The notes beneath the pieces were generated by a model, which was not told the origin of the DNA, made no database searches, and worked only from the letters and a program-made list of their open reading frames with translations. 35,288 nt of DNA from UBA1801 sp035353395 (GTDB lineage Bacteria; Acidobacteriota; Holophagae; Holophagales; Holophagaceae), in contig DAOPZL010000028.1 in NCBI GenBank assembly GCA_035353395.1, positions 1 through 35,288 of the forward strand, given 5' to 3'. Shown here one piece after another: positions 1 through 8,293 of this stretch. Made by a program: the position numbers and the translations under genes. Each line of letters starts with the position of its first letter. Within the stretch, counting starts at the first letter, position 1.

Positions 1-2
1 TG

Positions 3-455
3 ATCGCCGGAGGCCTGACCTCCCTGGTCAAGGAGGGCGATCCGCCTCCGGACAGCGTTGAGGAGGCCGTCCGGACCTTCCGCGGCCTCATCTGCGCCCT
101 CTACGCCTCGGCATGCCCGGAAGACCCGGCGATGGATGACTGGCGGAGGATGGGCACCAGGCTGCTCCTGTCGGAGATGCGCGACCCCAGGCCGGAGATC
201 CTGGCCCTGCTGCAGAGCCATCTCCAGCCCTGGGTGGACCGCATGAAGGTCTGCATCAAGCGGCTGAGGCCGGACCTGGCGGAAGCCGAGGTCATCCTCC
301 TGGGCACGAGCATCATGGGGCAGGTCGGAAGCCAGAGTCTCATGGCCGGAGTCACCCGGGCCATCTGGGGCCGGCCCGATCTCGACGCCGTCAGGAGCGC
401 CGAGATCCTGGCCGAGTTCTGCCTCCAGGGACTCGGCGTCTCGCCGCGCGGCTGA
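3..455 (+). CDS. TetR/AcrR-family regulator, C-terminal part (5' end outside window)
   Basis: The open frame enters from the left edge without a start and ends at a TGA at 453-455, leaving about 150 residues. No DNA-binding helix-turn-helix is present, because it would lie upstream of the window. What remains is an all-helical ligand-binding/dimerisation region. It contains a segment reading LLSEMRDPRPEILALL and then a second helical pair ending in EILAEFCLQGLG, the pattern of the CecR/CerR-type C-terminal domain (DUF1956) in TetR proteins. Its stop abuts the stop of the outer-membrane channel gene on the other strand, so it is convergent with the efflux operon. Control of that operon by this protein is an inference from proximity. 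The family call is fairly safe; the ligand is unknown. Confidence 0.7.
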   Translation: MAGGLTSLVKEGDPPPDSVEEAVRTFRGLICALYASACPEDPAMDDWRRMGTRLLLSEMRDPRPEILALLQSHLQPWVDRMKVCIKRLRPDLAEAEVILLGTSIMGQVGSQSLMAGVTRAIWGRPDLDAVRSAEILAEFCLQGLGVSPRG

Positions 456-1844
456 TCACAGCCGGCCGCCCAGGGCCTTGTAGAGGGTGACCTGATTGAT
501 CCGGAAGGCCAGGCGGGTCGCCACGAGACCCTGCTGGGCCGCATAGAGTGAGCGCTGGGCGACCAGCACGCCGAGGTAGCCGTCCAGGCCCTCCTTGTAG
601 CGGAGGTCGGAAAGATGGTAGCTCGCATCGAGAGCTTCCACGAGGGTGCCCTGCGCGTCCAGCCGCTCCGTGAGGGAGGTTCGCTGGACCAGTCCGTCGC
701 CCACCTCCTGGAAGGCGGTCTGGATCGCCTTCTCGTACTGGGCGACGGCGATGTCCCGCTCCAGCTGGGCCACCTTCAGGCCCGCCTTGAGGGACCCGCC
801 GGTGAAGATCGGCGCGACGATCTTCGGCGCGAAGCTCCATGTCCTCGTTCCGGAGCCGAACAGGCTCGAGAGTCCTGGAGCCATGGTGCCGGCCCCCGCG
901 GTGAGCGTGACATTCGGGAAGAATGCGGCGCGCGCCGCTCCGATGTTGGCGTTGGCGGCCTTGAGCTGGTACTCGGTCATGAGGATGTCGGGACGGCGGA
1001 GCAGGACTTCCGAAGGCAGTCCGGCAGAAACTTCCTTCAATCCGCCGGCCGCATCGAGGCTCTCGGGGAGGAGGTCCCCCGGGACGCGAGTCCCCACCAG
1101 GAGGTCGAGGGCGTGCTGGTCCTGGAGGACGAGGCCGCGGAACCGGGCCACGTCGGCCCGCGCCGCTTCCATCTGGCTCTGGGCCTGGCGGAGTTCCAGG
1201 TCGGAGGCGACGCCCAGGTCGCGGCTCTTGCCGATCAGCTCGTGGTAGGCCTTCTGGGCGTCGAAGGTCGCCTGGGCCAGCCGGAGGTTCTCGCTGTCCG
1301 CGGCGTGCAGGAGGTAGCCCTGGGCGACGGCGGACACGAGCGAGATCCGGGCCGCGGCGCGGGCCTGGTCCGTGGCCAGGTACTGGTTCAAGGCCTGGTC
1401 CTTGAGGCTCCGCAGGCGGCCGAAGAAGTCGATCTCCCAGGAGAGGATGCCGGCGTTGACGCTGTCCGTCTCGACGATGCTGGCCTTGCCGTCGCTGTCC
1501 ATCTTCTCCGGCTTGCGGTACTTCTCGCCGCTGGCCATCACGCCCGCGTCGGGGAAGAGTGCCGAGCGCTGGATGCGGTAGGCGGCCTGGGCCTTCTCGA
1601 CGTTCAGGGTGGAGATGCGCAGGTCCCGGTTGTTGTCGAGCGCCAGCTGGATGACGGCCTGCAGGCGGGGATCCGTGAAGAACTCCCGCCACGGAAGGTC
1701 CGCTGCGGAGGGCGCCTCGGGTTTCGCGGCGCCCTCCGGCCAGGTTCCCGGGACCGGCGATGCCGGGCGGGTATAGGTCGGCGCCAGGGTGCAGCCGGCG
1801 CAGAGAAGCAGCAGGCCCAGGGGAAGGATCGACTTGGTCCTCAT
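456..1844 (-). CDS. RND efflux outer membrane channel lipoprotein (OprM/NodT family)
   Basis: The 462-residue product starts with a lipoprotein signal peptide whose lipobox reads LCAGC (Cys at about 18), so it should be lipidated and exported to the outer membrane. The mature part has the duplicated long-helix pattern of TolC/OprM proteins, with the conserved 'DLPWREFFTDPRLQ' opening and the mid-repeat 'RRPDI' motif (SEVLLRRPDILMTEYQL). Length matches the family (about 460-490). The start has a strong Shine-Dalgarno (GGAGGAG) lying inside the end of the upstream pump gene, and only 1 bp separates the two genes, so translation is probably coupled. It should form the outer membrane duct of the tripartite pump encoded upstream. 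The substrate cannot be told. Confidence 0.93.
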   Translation of the reverse strand: MRTKSILPLGLLLLCAGCTLAPTYTRPASPVPGTWPEGAAKPEAPSAADLPWREFFTDPRLQAVIQLALDNNRDLRISTLNVEKAQAAYRIQRSALFPDAGVMASGEKYRKPEKMDSDGKASIVETDSVNAGILSWEIDFFGRLRSLKDQALNQYLATDQARAAARISLVSAVAQGYLLHAADSENLRLAQATFDAQKAYHELIGKSRDLGVASDLELRQAQSQMEAARADVARFRGLVLQDQHALDLLVGTRVPGDLLPESLDAAGGLKEVSAGLPSEVLLRRPDILMTEYQLKAANANIGAARAAFFPNVTLTAGAGTMAPGLSSLFGSGTRTWSFAPKIVAPIFTGGSLKAGLKVAQLERDIAVAQYEKAIQTAFQEVGDGLVQRTSLTERLDAQGTLVEALDASYHLSDLRYKEGLDGYLGVLVAQRSLYAAQQGLVATRLAFRINQVTLYKALGGRL

Positions 1845-1845
1845 G

Positions 1846-4800
1846 TCACTCCTCCTCCGGAAGACTGGGTGTGTCGAGGTTGGCCGGAGCCTGCTTCTTC
1901 CGGCCGAAGAACTGCACGACGACCACGAAGAAGAGCGGGATGAAGAAGATGGCCAGGAAGGTGGCGGTGATCATGCCGCCCAGCACGCTCGTGCCGATGG
2001 CCGTCTGGGCGCCGGCGCCGGCGCCGGCGGCGAGGGCCAGGGGCAGGACGCCGAAGCCGAACGCGATGGACGTCATGAGGATGGGGCGCAGCCGGAGCCG
2101 GGCCGCCTCGAGCGTCGCCTCGACCAGGCCCATGCCCTGCTCCATGTGGCCCTTCGCGAACTGCACGATCAGGATGGCGTTCTTGGTCGTCAAGCCGAGC
2201 ACCGTGAGCAGGCCGATCTGGAAGTAGACATCGTTGGGCATGCCGCGGAGCGTGGAAGCCAGCAGGCCCCCGATGATGCCGAGCGGCAGGGCCATCAGGA
2301 CCGTGATGGGAACGGTCCAGCTCTCGTAGAGGGCGGCGAGCACCAGGAAGATCACCAGGACCGAGAAGGCGTAGAGGAGTCCGGCCTGGCTTTCGGACAT
2401 GCGCTGCTGGTAGGAGAGGCCCGTCCACTCGGAACCGACCCCCTGGGGCAGCTTCCGGACGATCTCCTCCATGGCCTGCATGGCCTGTCCCACGCTGTAG
2501 CCGGCGCCGGGCTCGCCCTGGATGTTCAAGGCCGGGAAGCCGTTGTAGCGTTCCAGGCGGGGAGAGCCATAGACCCAGTGCCCCGTGGCGATGGCCGAAA
2601 GGGGCACCAGGCCGCCCTTGTTGTTGCGGACGTGGATGCGGTGGAAGTCCTCCGGGTTCATGCGGAACGGGGCGTCGGCCTGGATGTAGACGCGCTTCAC
2701 GCGGCCGCCCTGGACGAAGTTGTTGATGTAGGAGCTGCCGAAGGCGGCGGAGACGTAGCTCTGCACGGAACTGATCGGGACGCCGAGCGTTCCGGCCTTC
2801 TCCCAGTCGATGTCCACCTTGTACTGGGGGACGTCGGCCATGCCGTTGGGCCTCACCCGGGCGAGGCGCGGGTCCTGGGCCGCCATGCCGAGGAGCATGT
2901 TCTGCGCCTCCGTGAGCTTCTCGTGGCCGAGATCGCCCCGGTCCTGGAGCATGAAATCGAAGCCGGTGGCGTTGCCCAGCTCGGTCACGGCCGGGGGCGG
3001 CACGGCGAAGATCGTCGCGTTCTTGATCCGGGAGAGCGCCATCGTGGCCTTGGCGGCCACGTCCTTGGCCCGGAGTCCCGGCTTCTGGCGGAGATTCCAG
3101 TCCTTGAGCTTGACGAACATCATGGCCTGGTTCTGGCCGTGTCCGGCGAATCCCATGCCGGCGCCGCCCATGACGGACTCCACGGCATCCTTCTGGTCCT
3201 CCATGTAGTGCTTCTGCACCTGCCGGACAACCGCGTGGGTCTGTTCCAGCGTGGAGCCGACGGGGGTCTGGATGATGGTCATGATCATCCCCTGGTCCTC
3301 GTCGGGCAGGTAGCCGGTGGGCATGCGCAGGTAGAGGAACCCCATGGCCGCCACGAGGAGGATGAAGATGACGCCGAAGCGCGCCTTCCGGCCGAGGATG
3401 ATCCCGACGTATCTCATGTAGAGATCCCGCATGCGGTAGAAGGAGCGGTCGAACCAGAGGAAGAAGGGACGGAGCAGGCGGAAGCCCGCCTCGGCGGCCT
3501 CGTGGCCCTTCTGGACGGGCCTGAGCAGCGAGGCGCAGAGCACCGGCGTGAGCACCAGGGCCACCACCACGGAGAGCAGCATGGACGCGATCACCGTGAC
3601 CGAGAACTGCCGGTAGATGACGCCCGTGGAACCGGGGAAGAAGGCCATGGGGCCGAACACCGCCGAGAGGGTGAGGCCGATGCCGATGAGGGCGCTCTGG
3701 ATCTCGCCCATGGACTTGCGCGTGGCTTCCCAGGGCTCCAGCCCCTCCTCGCTCATGACGCGCTCCACGTTCTCCACGACCACGATGGCGTCGTCCACCA
3801 GCAGGCCGATGGCGAGCACCATGGCGAACATGGTGAGCATGTTGACGGAATAGCCCAGGCCGCTGAGGACCCCGAAGGTGCCCAGGATCACCACGGGGAC
3901 CGCGATGGTCGGGATCAAGGTGGCCCGCAGGTTCCCCATGAAGAGGTACATCACCAGGAACACCAGGACGACCGCCTCGAAGAGGGTCTTGAACACCTCG
4001 TTGATGGCCACCCGCACGAAGGGCGTGGTGTCGTAGGGATAGACCGCCTTCATGCCGGCCGGGAAGTACTCCGAGAGTTCCTGCATCTTGGCCTTGACGC
4101 CGTCGGCGGTGTCCAGGGCGTTGGCCCCGGCCTCCTGGCGGATGGCGATGCCGGCCGCGGGCCTGCCGTTGTACAGGAAGATGGTGTCGGGGGATTCGCT
4201 GGCCAGTTCCGTGCGTCCGATGTCCTTCACTCGGACCACCGAGCCGTCAGGGTTGGTGCGCAGGGGGATCTTCGCGAACTCGTCCGGCGTCACCAGCATC
4301 GATTGAACCAGGATGGAGGCGTTGAGGCGCTGCCCCGGGACGGCCGGGGCGCCGCCCAGCTGGCCGGCGGAAACCTCCGCGTTGTAGGCCTTCACCGCTG
4401 CCGCCACATCGTCCGACGTCATGCCGTACTTCATGAGCTTGTCGGGGTCGAACCAGACGCGCATGGAGTAGCCGGTGCCGAAGATCTGCACCTCGCCCAC
4501 GCCCTTCACCCGGGCCAGCACCGATTCCAGCTTCGACACGGCGTAGTCCGTGAGGTCGGCGTTGCTCATGCTGCCGTCGTCGGTGGTGAGCGCCGTGATG
4601 ATCAGGAAGTTGCGGGTCGACTTACTCACCTTGACGCCCATGGTCTGGACGACGGTGGGCAGGGAGGGGATGGCCAGCTGGAGCTTGTTCTGCACCTTGG
4701 CCCAGGCCATGTCGGCGTCCACGCCGGGGGCGAAGGTGAGCGTGATCTCCGCGCTCCCCGACGCGTCGGCCGTGGAATACATGTAGAGCATCTTGTCCAG

Positions 4801-5013
4801 GCCCGTCATCTTCTGCTCGATCATCTGGACGACGCTGTCCTCCACGGTCTTGGCGGAGGCGCCCGGATAGGAGGCGCTGATCGAGATCGAGGGGGGGGCG
4901 ATGGGCGGGTACTGGGAGACCGGGAGCTGGTAGATGGCCATGGCCCCCGCCAGCATCATGGCGATGGCGATGACCCAGGCGAAGACCGGGCGGTCCAGGA
5001 AGAATTTCGACAT
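1846..5013 (-). CDS. RND multidrug efflux pump, inner membrane transporter (AcrB/MexB, HAE1 family)
   Basis: The 1055-residue proton-driven transporter is full length for the HAE1 family. It opens with 'MSKFFLDRPVFAWVIAIAMMLAG', has two large periplasmic loops and about 12 membrane segments. The proton-relay residues are intact: an Asp pair in TM4 at residues 407-408 (LAIGLLVDDAIVVVEN), the same numbering as AcrB, a Lys at about 944 (TTKNAILIVQF) and the Arg in 'RLRPILMTS'. 'GRPAAGIAIRQEAGANALDT' is a typical porter-domain stretch. It starts 9 bp after the adaptor gene. A G-rich ribosome-binding stretch precedes the ATG. Hydrophobic drug-like substrates are typical of the family; the real substrate is unknown. 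Confidence 0.96.
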   Translation of the reverse strand: MSKFFLDRPVFAWVIAIAMMLAGAMAIYQLPVSQYPPIAPPSISISASYPGASAKTVEDSVVQMIEQKMTGLDKMLYMYSTADASGSAEITLTFAPGVDADMAWAKVQNKLQLAIPSLPTVVQTMGVKVSKSTRNFLIITALTTDDGSMSNADLTDYAVSKLESVLARVKGVGEVQIFGTGYSMRVWFDPDKLMKYGMTSDDVAAAVKAYNAEVSAGQLGGAPAVPGQRLNASILVQSMLVTPDEFAKIPLRTNPDGSVVRVKDIGRTELASESPDTIFLYNGRPAAGIAIRQEAGANALDTADGVKAKMQELSEYFPAGMKAVYPYDTTPFVRVAINEVFKTLFEAVVLVFLVMYLFMGNLRATLIPTIAVPVVILGTFGVLSGLGYSVNMLTMFAMVLAIGLLVDDAIVVVENVERVMSEEGLEPWEATRKSMGEIQSALIGIGLTLSAVFGPMAFFPGSTGVIYRQFSVTVIASMLLSVVVALVLTPVLCASLLRPVQKGHEAAEAGFRLLRPFFLWFDRSFYRMRDLYMRYVGIILGRKARFGVIFILLVAAMGFLYLRMPTGYLPDEDQGMIMTIIQTPVGSTLEQTHAVVRQVQKHYMEDQKDAVESVMGGAGMGFAGHGQNQAMMFVKLKDWNLRQKPGLRAKDVAAKATMALSRIKNATIFAVPPPAVTELGNATGFDFMLQDRGDLGHEKLTEAQNMLLGMAAQDPRLARVRPNGMADVPQYKVDIDWEKAGTLGVPISSVQSYVSAAFGSSYINNFVQGGRVKRVYIQADAPFRMNPEDFHRIHVRNNKGGLVPLSAIATGHWVYGSPRLERYNGFPALNIQGEPGAGYSVGQAMQAMEEIVRKLPQGVGSEWTGLSYQQRMSESQAGLLYAFSVLVIFLVLAALYESWTVPITVLMALPLGIIGGLLASTLRGMPNDVYFQIGLLTVLGLTTKNAILIVQFAKGHMEQGMGLVEATLEAARLRLRPILMTSIAFGFGVLPLALAAGAGAGAQTAIGTSVLGGMITATFLAIFFIPLFFVVVVQFFGRKKQAPANLDTPSLPEEE

Positions 5014-5022
5014 GGCGCCCCC

Positions 5023-6207
5023 CTACTTCTTCTGGACCGGGGGCTGGGCGCCCGGGGTGGGCGCGGTGCCCGGGCCCGCGAAGGGGACGGCCTTGACGGT
5101 CATTCCCGGCCGGACCTTCTGGCCTCCCTCGACGACGAGCCGGTCGCCGCCGGCAAGGCCTGCGGTGACGAGCCACTTGTCGCCGAGGGCCCTGTCCACC
5201 GTCAGGATCCGCTGCTCCACCTTCCCGGAGGGATCGACGACCAGCGCGACCGCCTCGCCCTTCGCATTCCGGGTGACGCCCTGCTGCATGGCCAGGATGG
5301 CCCGGTCGTCCACGCCGTCCTCCACGACGGCCCTCACGAACATGCCGGGGAGCAGGATGTGCCTGGGATTGGGAAAGACCATGCGGAGCGTGACGGCGCC
5401 CGTGGAGGGATCCACGGTGACGTCGCGGAACTGGAGCTTTCCCTCCAGGGGGTACAGGCTGCCGTCCTCGAGGATCAGCTTCACCTTCCGGGCGCTGTCC
5501 CCGCCGCTCCTGAGGCGCCCGGACTCGAGCCTGCGCCGCAGGCCGAGCAGGTCGGCGCTGGACTGGGTGACGTCCACGTAGATGGGATCCAGCTGCTGCA
5601 CGGTGGTCAGGGCGATCCCCTGGTAGGCCGTCACCAGGGCGCCCACGGTCACGCTGGACATTCCCACGCGCCCGGAGATGGGCGCCGTGATGGGGGTATG
5701 GGACAGGTTGATCCGGGCGCTCTCCACGGCCGCCCTGGACGCCGCCACGTTCGCGATGGCCTGCTTGTGGGCGGCGGCGGCCTCGTCGGCCTCCTGCTGG
5801 CCCACCGCATGGATCGCCGCGAGGTTCTTCAGGCGCTCGGCCCGGGACTGGGCCGCGGGCAGGCTGGCCTCCGCCACGGCCAGGGCTGCCGTCGCCTGGT
5901 CCAGGGCCGCCTTGTAGGGGGCCGGATCGATCTGGTAGAGGCTGTTTCCGGCCTTGACGTCCGCGCCCTCCTGGAAGAGCCGCTTCTGGATGAGGCCGTT
6001 CACCTGGGGGCGGATCTCCGCGACGAGGAAGGGGGTCGTACGGCCCGGGAGTTCCGTCGTCAGGACGGCACGCCCGGGGGTGAGGGTCTGGTAGGAGACC
6101 TCCGGCGTGATCTTGGGCGGCGGCGCGGTCCTGCATCCCGTCGTCGCGCCGACGATCCCGGCGAGAGCCGCGGCGGCCAGCCAGTTCACGTTGCGGTCAA
6201 AGCACAT
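5023..6207 (-). CDS. RND efflux periplasmic adaptor (AcrA/MexA family)
   Basis: The 394-residue membrane fusion protein links the pump to the outer-membrane channel. After a short hydrophobic N-terminus ending in ATTGC (a weak lipobox, possible lipid anchor) come the barrel-sandwich half 'LPGRTTPFLVAEIRPQVNG', a long Ala/Glu-rich coiled-coil hairpin (about residues 100-170), the second lipoyl half (TPITAPISGRVGMSSVTVG) and the beta-barrel. It ends in a Pro-rich tail. The ATG at 6207 follows GAGGTG at 4 nt. A competing ATG just upstream hits a stop after four codons. A GTG seven codons in would also work but is too far from the ribosome site. First gene of the efflux operon. Confidence 0.94.
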   Translation of the reverse strand: MCFDRNVNWLAAAALAGIVGATTGCRTAPPPKITPEVSYQTLTPGRAVLTTELPGRTTPFLVAEIRPQVNGLIQKRLFQEGADVKAGNSLYQIDPAPYKAALDQATAALAVAEASLPAAQSRAERLKNLAAIHAVGQQEADEAAAAHKQAIANVAASRAAVESARINLSHTPITAPISGRVGMSSVTVGALVTAYQGIALTTVQQLDPIYVDVTQSSADLLGLRRRLESGRLRSGGDSARKVKLILEDGSLYPLEGKLQFRDVTVDPSTGAVTLRMVFPNPRHILLPGMFVRAVVEDGVDDRAILAMQQGVTRNAKGEAVALVVDPSGKVEQRILTVDRALGDKWLVTAGLAGGDRLVVEGGQKVRPGMTVKAVPFAGPGTAPTPGAQPPVQKK

Positions 6208-6334
6208 GCATCACCTCGAAACGATAAGTAGGGTCCGATGTCATCTCGGCCTTCCCGATGGGCCGCGCCCGCCGCCGGCGGGGGGCGCGAAGGACGAGCG
6301 GAAGGGCGCGGAAACGCCATCCCGGGAACAGAAG

Positions 6335-6362
6335 AGTATGGAAGAAATCGTCCCGGCATCAA
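6335..6362 (-). promoter_or_regulatory. Candidate sigma-70 promoter of the efflux operon
   Basis: On the minus strand TTGATG (6362-6357) and CATACT (6340-6335) are separated by 16 bp, each matching four or five of six consensus positions. It would give a leader of about 120 nt before the adaptor gene. The region 6208-6371 holds no gene I can support. It includes a GC-rich imperfect inverted repeat around 6265-6292. The gap starts 9 bp beyond the -35, so other promoters may be missing. Confidence 0.3.
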
Positions 6363-6371
6363 CGGCGTGGA

Positions 6372-6471
6372 NNNNNNNNNNNNNNNNNNNNNNNNNNNNN
6401 NNNNNNNNNNNNNNNNNNNNNNNNNNNNNNNNNNNNNNNNNNNNNNNNNNNNNNNNNNNNNNNNNNNNNNN
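6372..6471. other. Assembly gap (100 N)
   Basis: Exactly 100 N, the usual placeholder for a scaffold join of unknown length. It removes the last residues and stop of motB and everything between motB and the efflux operon leader. Any frame read through it is artificial. Confidence 0.98.
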
Positions 6472-7277
6472 GAGAGCACGATGATGGAGATGCGGCGGTT
6501 CTGCGGATCCCCGGGAGCCTTGCCCTCCAGGGGGACGGAATCGGCGTAGCCGGTCACGCGCTGGATCTGTCCGGGCTTCAGCCCCGAGGCCTGCAGCACG
6601 CGCCGGGCGGCGTTGGCCCGCTCGGCGCTGAGTTCCCAGTTCGTGTAGGCCTGGGACGGATACTGGACGCTGTCGGTATGCCCCCCGATGACCACGCGGT
6701 TCGGCAGCTTGCCCAGTTCCTGGGCGATCTCCTTGAGGATCGACAGGGTGTAGGGCTTGAGCCGGGCGCTGCCCGAATCGAAGAGGACCTGCGCGGCCTT
6801 GTCCTGGACCTGGATGCGCAGCCCCTCGTCGGTGAAGTCCATGGAGACCTGGTCCTTGAATGCCTGCAGGAGCTTGTCGGAGGAGAAGGTCCGGTCGATG
6901 GCCAGCGCGGTGTTCTCCATCGCGCGGCGCTCCTTCTCGGCAGAGTTCTCCTCGGCGGCGAGGGTGTCCCCCGCCCCCACGTCCGGTCCCGGCTTCAGGC
7001 CCCGTCCCCCCGGCAGGATCCCCTGGTTGTGGGCGCTCAGGATGGCCATGCCCTCCTTGGTGTTGAAGAAATCCGGGCCTTCGGAGAAGTACTTCGCGAG
7101 GCCCGTCTTGGTGTTGGAATTGGAGCTGTTCAGGAGCCACATCAGCAGGAAGAAGGCCATCATGGCGGTCACGAGGTCCGCGTAGGCGATCTTCCACGCC
7201 CCGCCGCCGTGGCCTCCTCCATGGCCGCCCTTCTTCTTGACGACCTTGATTTTGACTTCGGGCTGGGGTTCGGACAT
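6472..7277 (-). CDS. motB: Flagellar motor stator protein MotB (3' end lost in gap)
   Basis: About 268 residues are present and only a short C-terminal tail is missing. A charged, Gly/His-rich N-terminus (GGHGGGHGGG) precedes one membrane helix containing the proton-carrying Asp at residue 34 (AYADLVTAMMAFFLLMWLL). The 'plug' region follows, and then an OmpA-like peptidoglycan-binding domain (about 150-268) with the motifs 'VVIGGHTDS' and 'NWELSAERANAARR'. Together with MotA it forms the proton-conducting stator anchored to the cell wall. The start at 7277 lacks an obvious Shine-Dalgarno. It lies 83 bp after motA behind a pyrimidine-rich repeat, so coupling to motA is not by overlap. The read-through beyond the Ns on the other side is not part of the protein. 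Confidence 0.95.
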
Positions 7278-7294
7278 GAAGGCGAGGATCCAGG

Positions 7295-7322
7295 GTCAGG
7301 GAAGGGGGGTCAGGGAAGGGGG
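7295..7322. repeat. 14-bp tandem duplication in the motA-motB spacer
   Basis: GTCAGGGAAGGGGG occurs twice head to tail (7295-7308 and 7309-7322) and is followed by more G. On the motAB coding strand this is a nearly pure C/T tract directly upstream of motB. Next to it (about 7332-7349) is a small GGCCA...TGGCC inverted repeat. Confidence 0.75.
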
Positions 7323-7360
7323 GGAGCCGAGGGCCACTGACCACTGGCCGCGGCTGAAGG

Positions 7361-8227
7361 CTACCTGGGCTTGATCTGCCGGACGACCTCCTCCAGTTCC
7401 TGGGAACCCGGGCGCTCCGTCGAAGGGATGTTGCGCCGGGCGAATTCCACGGCGGTCACGGGGGCCGCGCCGTTGCCGAAGGCCACGAGGCCGGCCCGGA
7501 GGGCGTTCAGGAAATGGCCCTCCGTCGCGTTCACGCTGTCGATGTTCTTGGCGAGGGGTCCGAAGATGGCGTAGGAGAGGAAGATGCCCAGGAAGGTCCC
7601 CACCAGGGCGGAGCCCACCTTCGCGCCGATGACGTTGGGGGGCTGGTCCAGGAAGCCCATGGTGACGACGATGCCGCACACGCAGGCCACGATGCCGAAG
7701 GCGGGCAGGCCGTCCGCCATGGCGTTGAGGGCCGTGCCGGGCGCCGAGCTCTCCGCGTGGTGCACGTCCAGGTCCATGTCCATGACCTGGTCGATCTCGT
7801 CGATCTTGGCGCTGCCGTTGATCAGCAGCTTCATGGAGTCGCAGAAGAAGTCCATCACGTGGTGGTCGGCGAGGATGGCCGGGTATTTCTTGAAGATGTT
7901 CGAGCTGTGCGGATCGTTCACGTCCTGCTCCATGGCCAGCAGGCCGCCCTTCTTGATGTTGACGTAGACCTCGTACTGCATCATGAGGGATTCCATGTAG
8001 ACCGCCTTCGTGTACCGGCTGCCCTTCAGGGGCTTGGCGATGTTGGCGACCACGGACTTGATGGTGGACAGCTGGTTCGTGGCGAGGAAGGCTCCCACGG
8101 CCGCGCCCATGATGATCATGCCCTCCGGGAGGAGAGGGTGGAGCAGGATCTCGACCTTGCCGCCTTCGAACAAGTAGCCGGCCAGGACGCCCCCCAGCGC
8201 AACGACGAAACCGATAATCACGAACAT
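7361..8227 (-). CDS. motA: Flagellar motor stator protein MotA
   Basis: The 288-residue product, of usual length, has four predicted membrane segments: two near the N-terminus ('MFVIIGFVVALGGVLAGYLF' and the 'GMIIMGAAVGAFLATN' helix) and two after residue 170 ('GIVACVCGIVVTMGFL' and 'GSALVGTFLGIFLSYAIFGP'). The cytoplasmic loop that contacts FliG lies between them. 'YPAILADHHVMDFFCDSMKLL' and the Pro in the third helix region are typical. It assembles with MotB into the stator that drives flagellar rotation. The start at 8227 has a strong GGAGGAG ribosome site. The 66-bp leader contains a sigma-28-like promoter, described separately. Confidence 0.96.
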   Translation of the reverse strand: MFVIIGFVVALGGVLAGYLFEGGKVEILLHPLLPEGMIIMGAAVGAFLATNQLSTIKSVVANIAKPLKGSRYTKAVYMESLMMQYEVYVNIKKGGLLAMEQDVNDPHSSNIFKKYPAILADHHVMDFFCDSMKLLINGSAKIDEIDQVMDMDLDVHHAESSAPGTALNAMADGLPAFGIVACVCGIVVTMGFLDQPPNVIGAKVGSALVGTFLGIFLSYAIFGPLAKNIDSVNATEGHFLNALRAGLVAFGNGAAPVTAVEFARRNIPSTERPGSQELEEVVRQIKPR

Positions 8228-8246
8228 GCCGGGATCTCCTCCCTTG

Positions 8247-8273
8247 TATTCGGCGATTCTCGCACGATCTTTA
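8247..8273 (-). promoter_or_regulatory. Sigma-28 (FliA)-type promoter upstream of motA
   Basis: On the minus strand TAAAGATC (8273-8266), 11 bp, then GCCGAATA (8254-8247). The FliA consensus is TAAAGTTT-N11-GCCGATAA, so each half matches 6 of 8 and the spacing is exact. It is placed in the short spacer between the methyltransferase stop and the motA start, reading into motA. Transcription would begin at about 8239-8242, which leaves only a 12-15 nt leader carrying most of the Shine-Dalgarno. Confidence 0.6.
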
Positions 8274-8293
8274 CTAATGCCGTCAGGAGGGTT

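Noticed and set aside
1789..6231. A 1480-codon open frame on the plus strand, antisense to the efflux operon
   Set aside because: Very rich in His, Gly, Glu, Asp and Arg, with no family resemblance. It is a GC-bias shadow of the three efflux genes.
6186..7277. MotB read through the N gap into the efflux leader
   Set aside because: The residues after the Ns have no OmpA-like or MotB character; the join is artificial.
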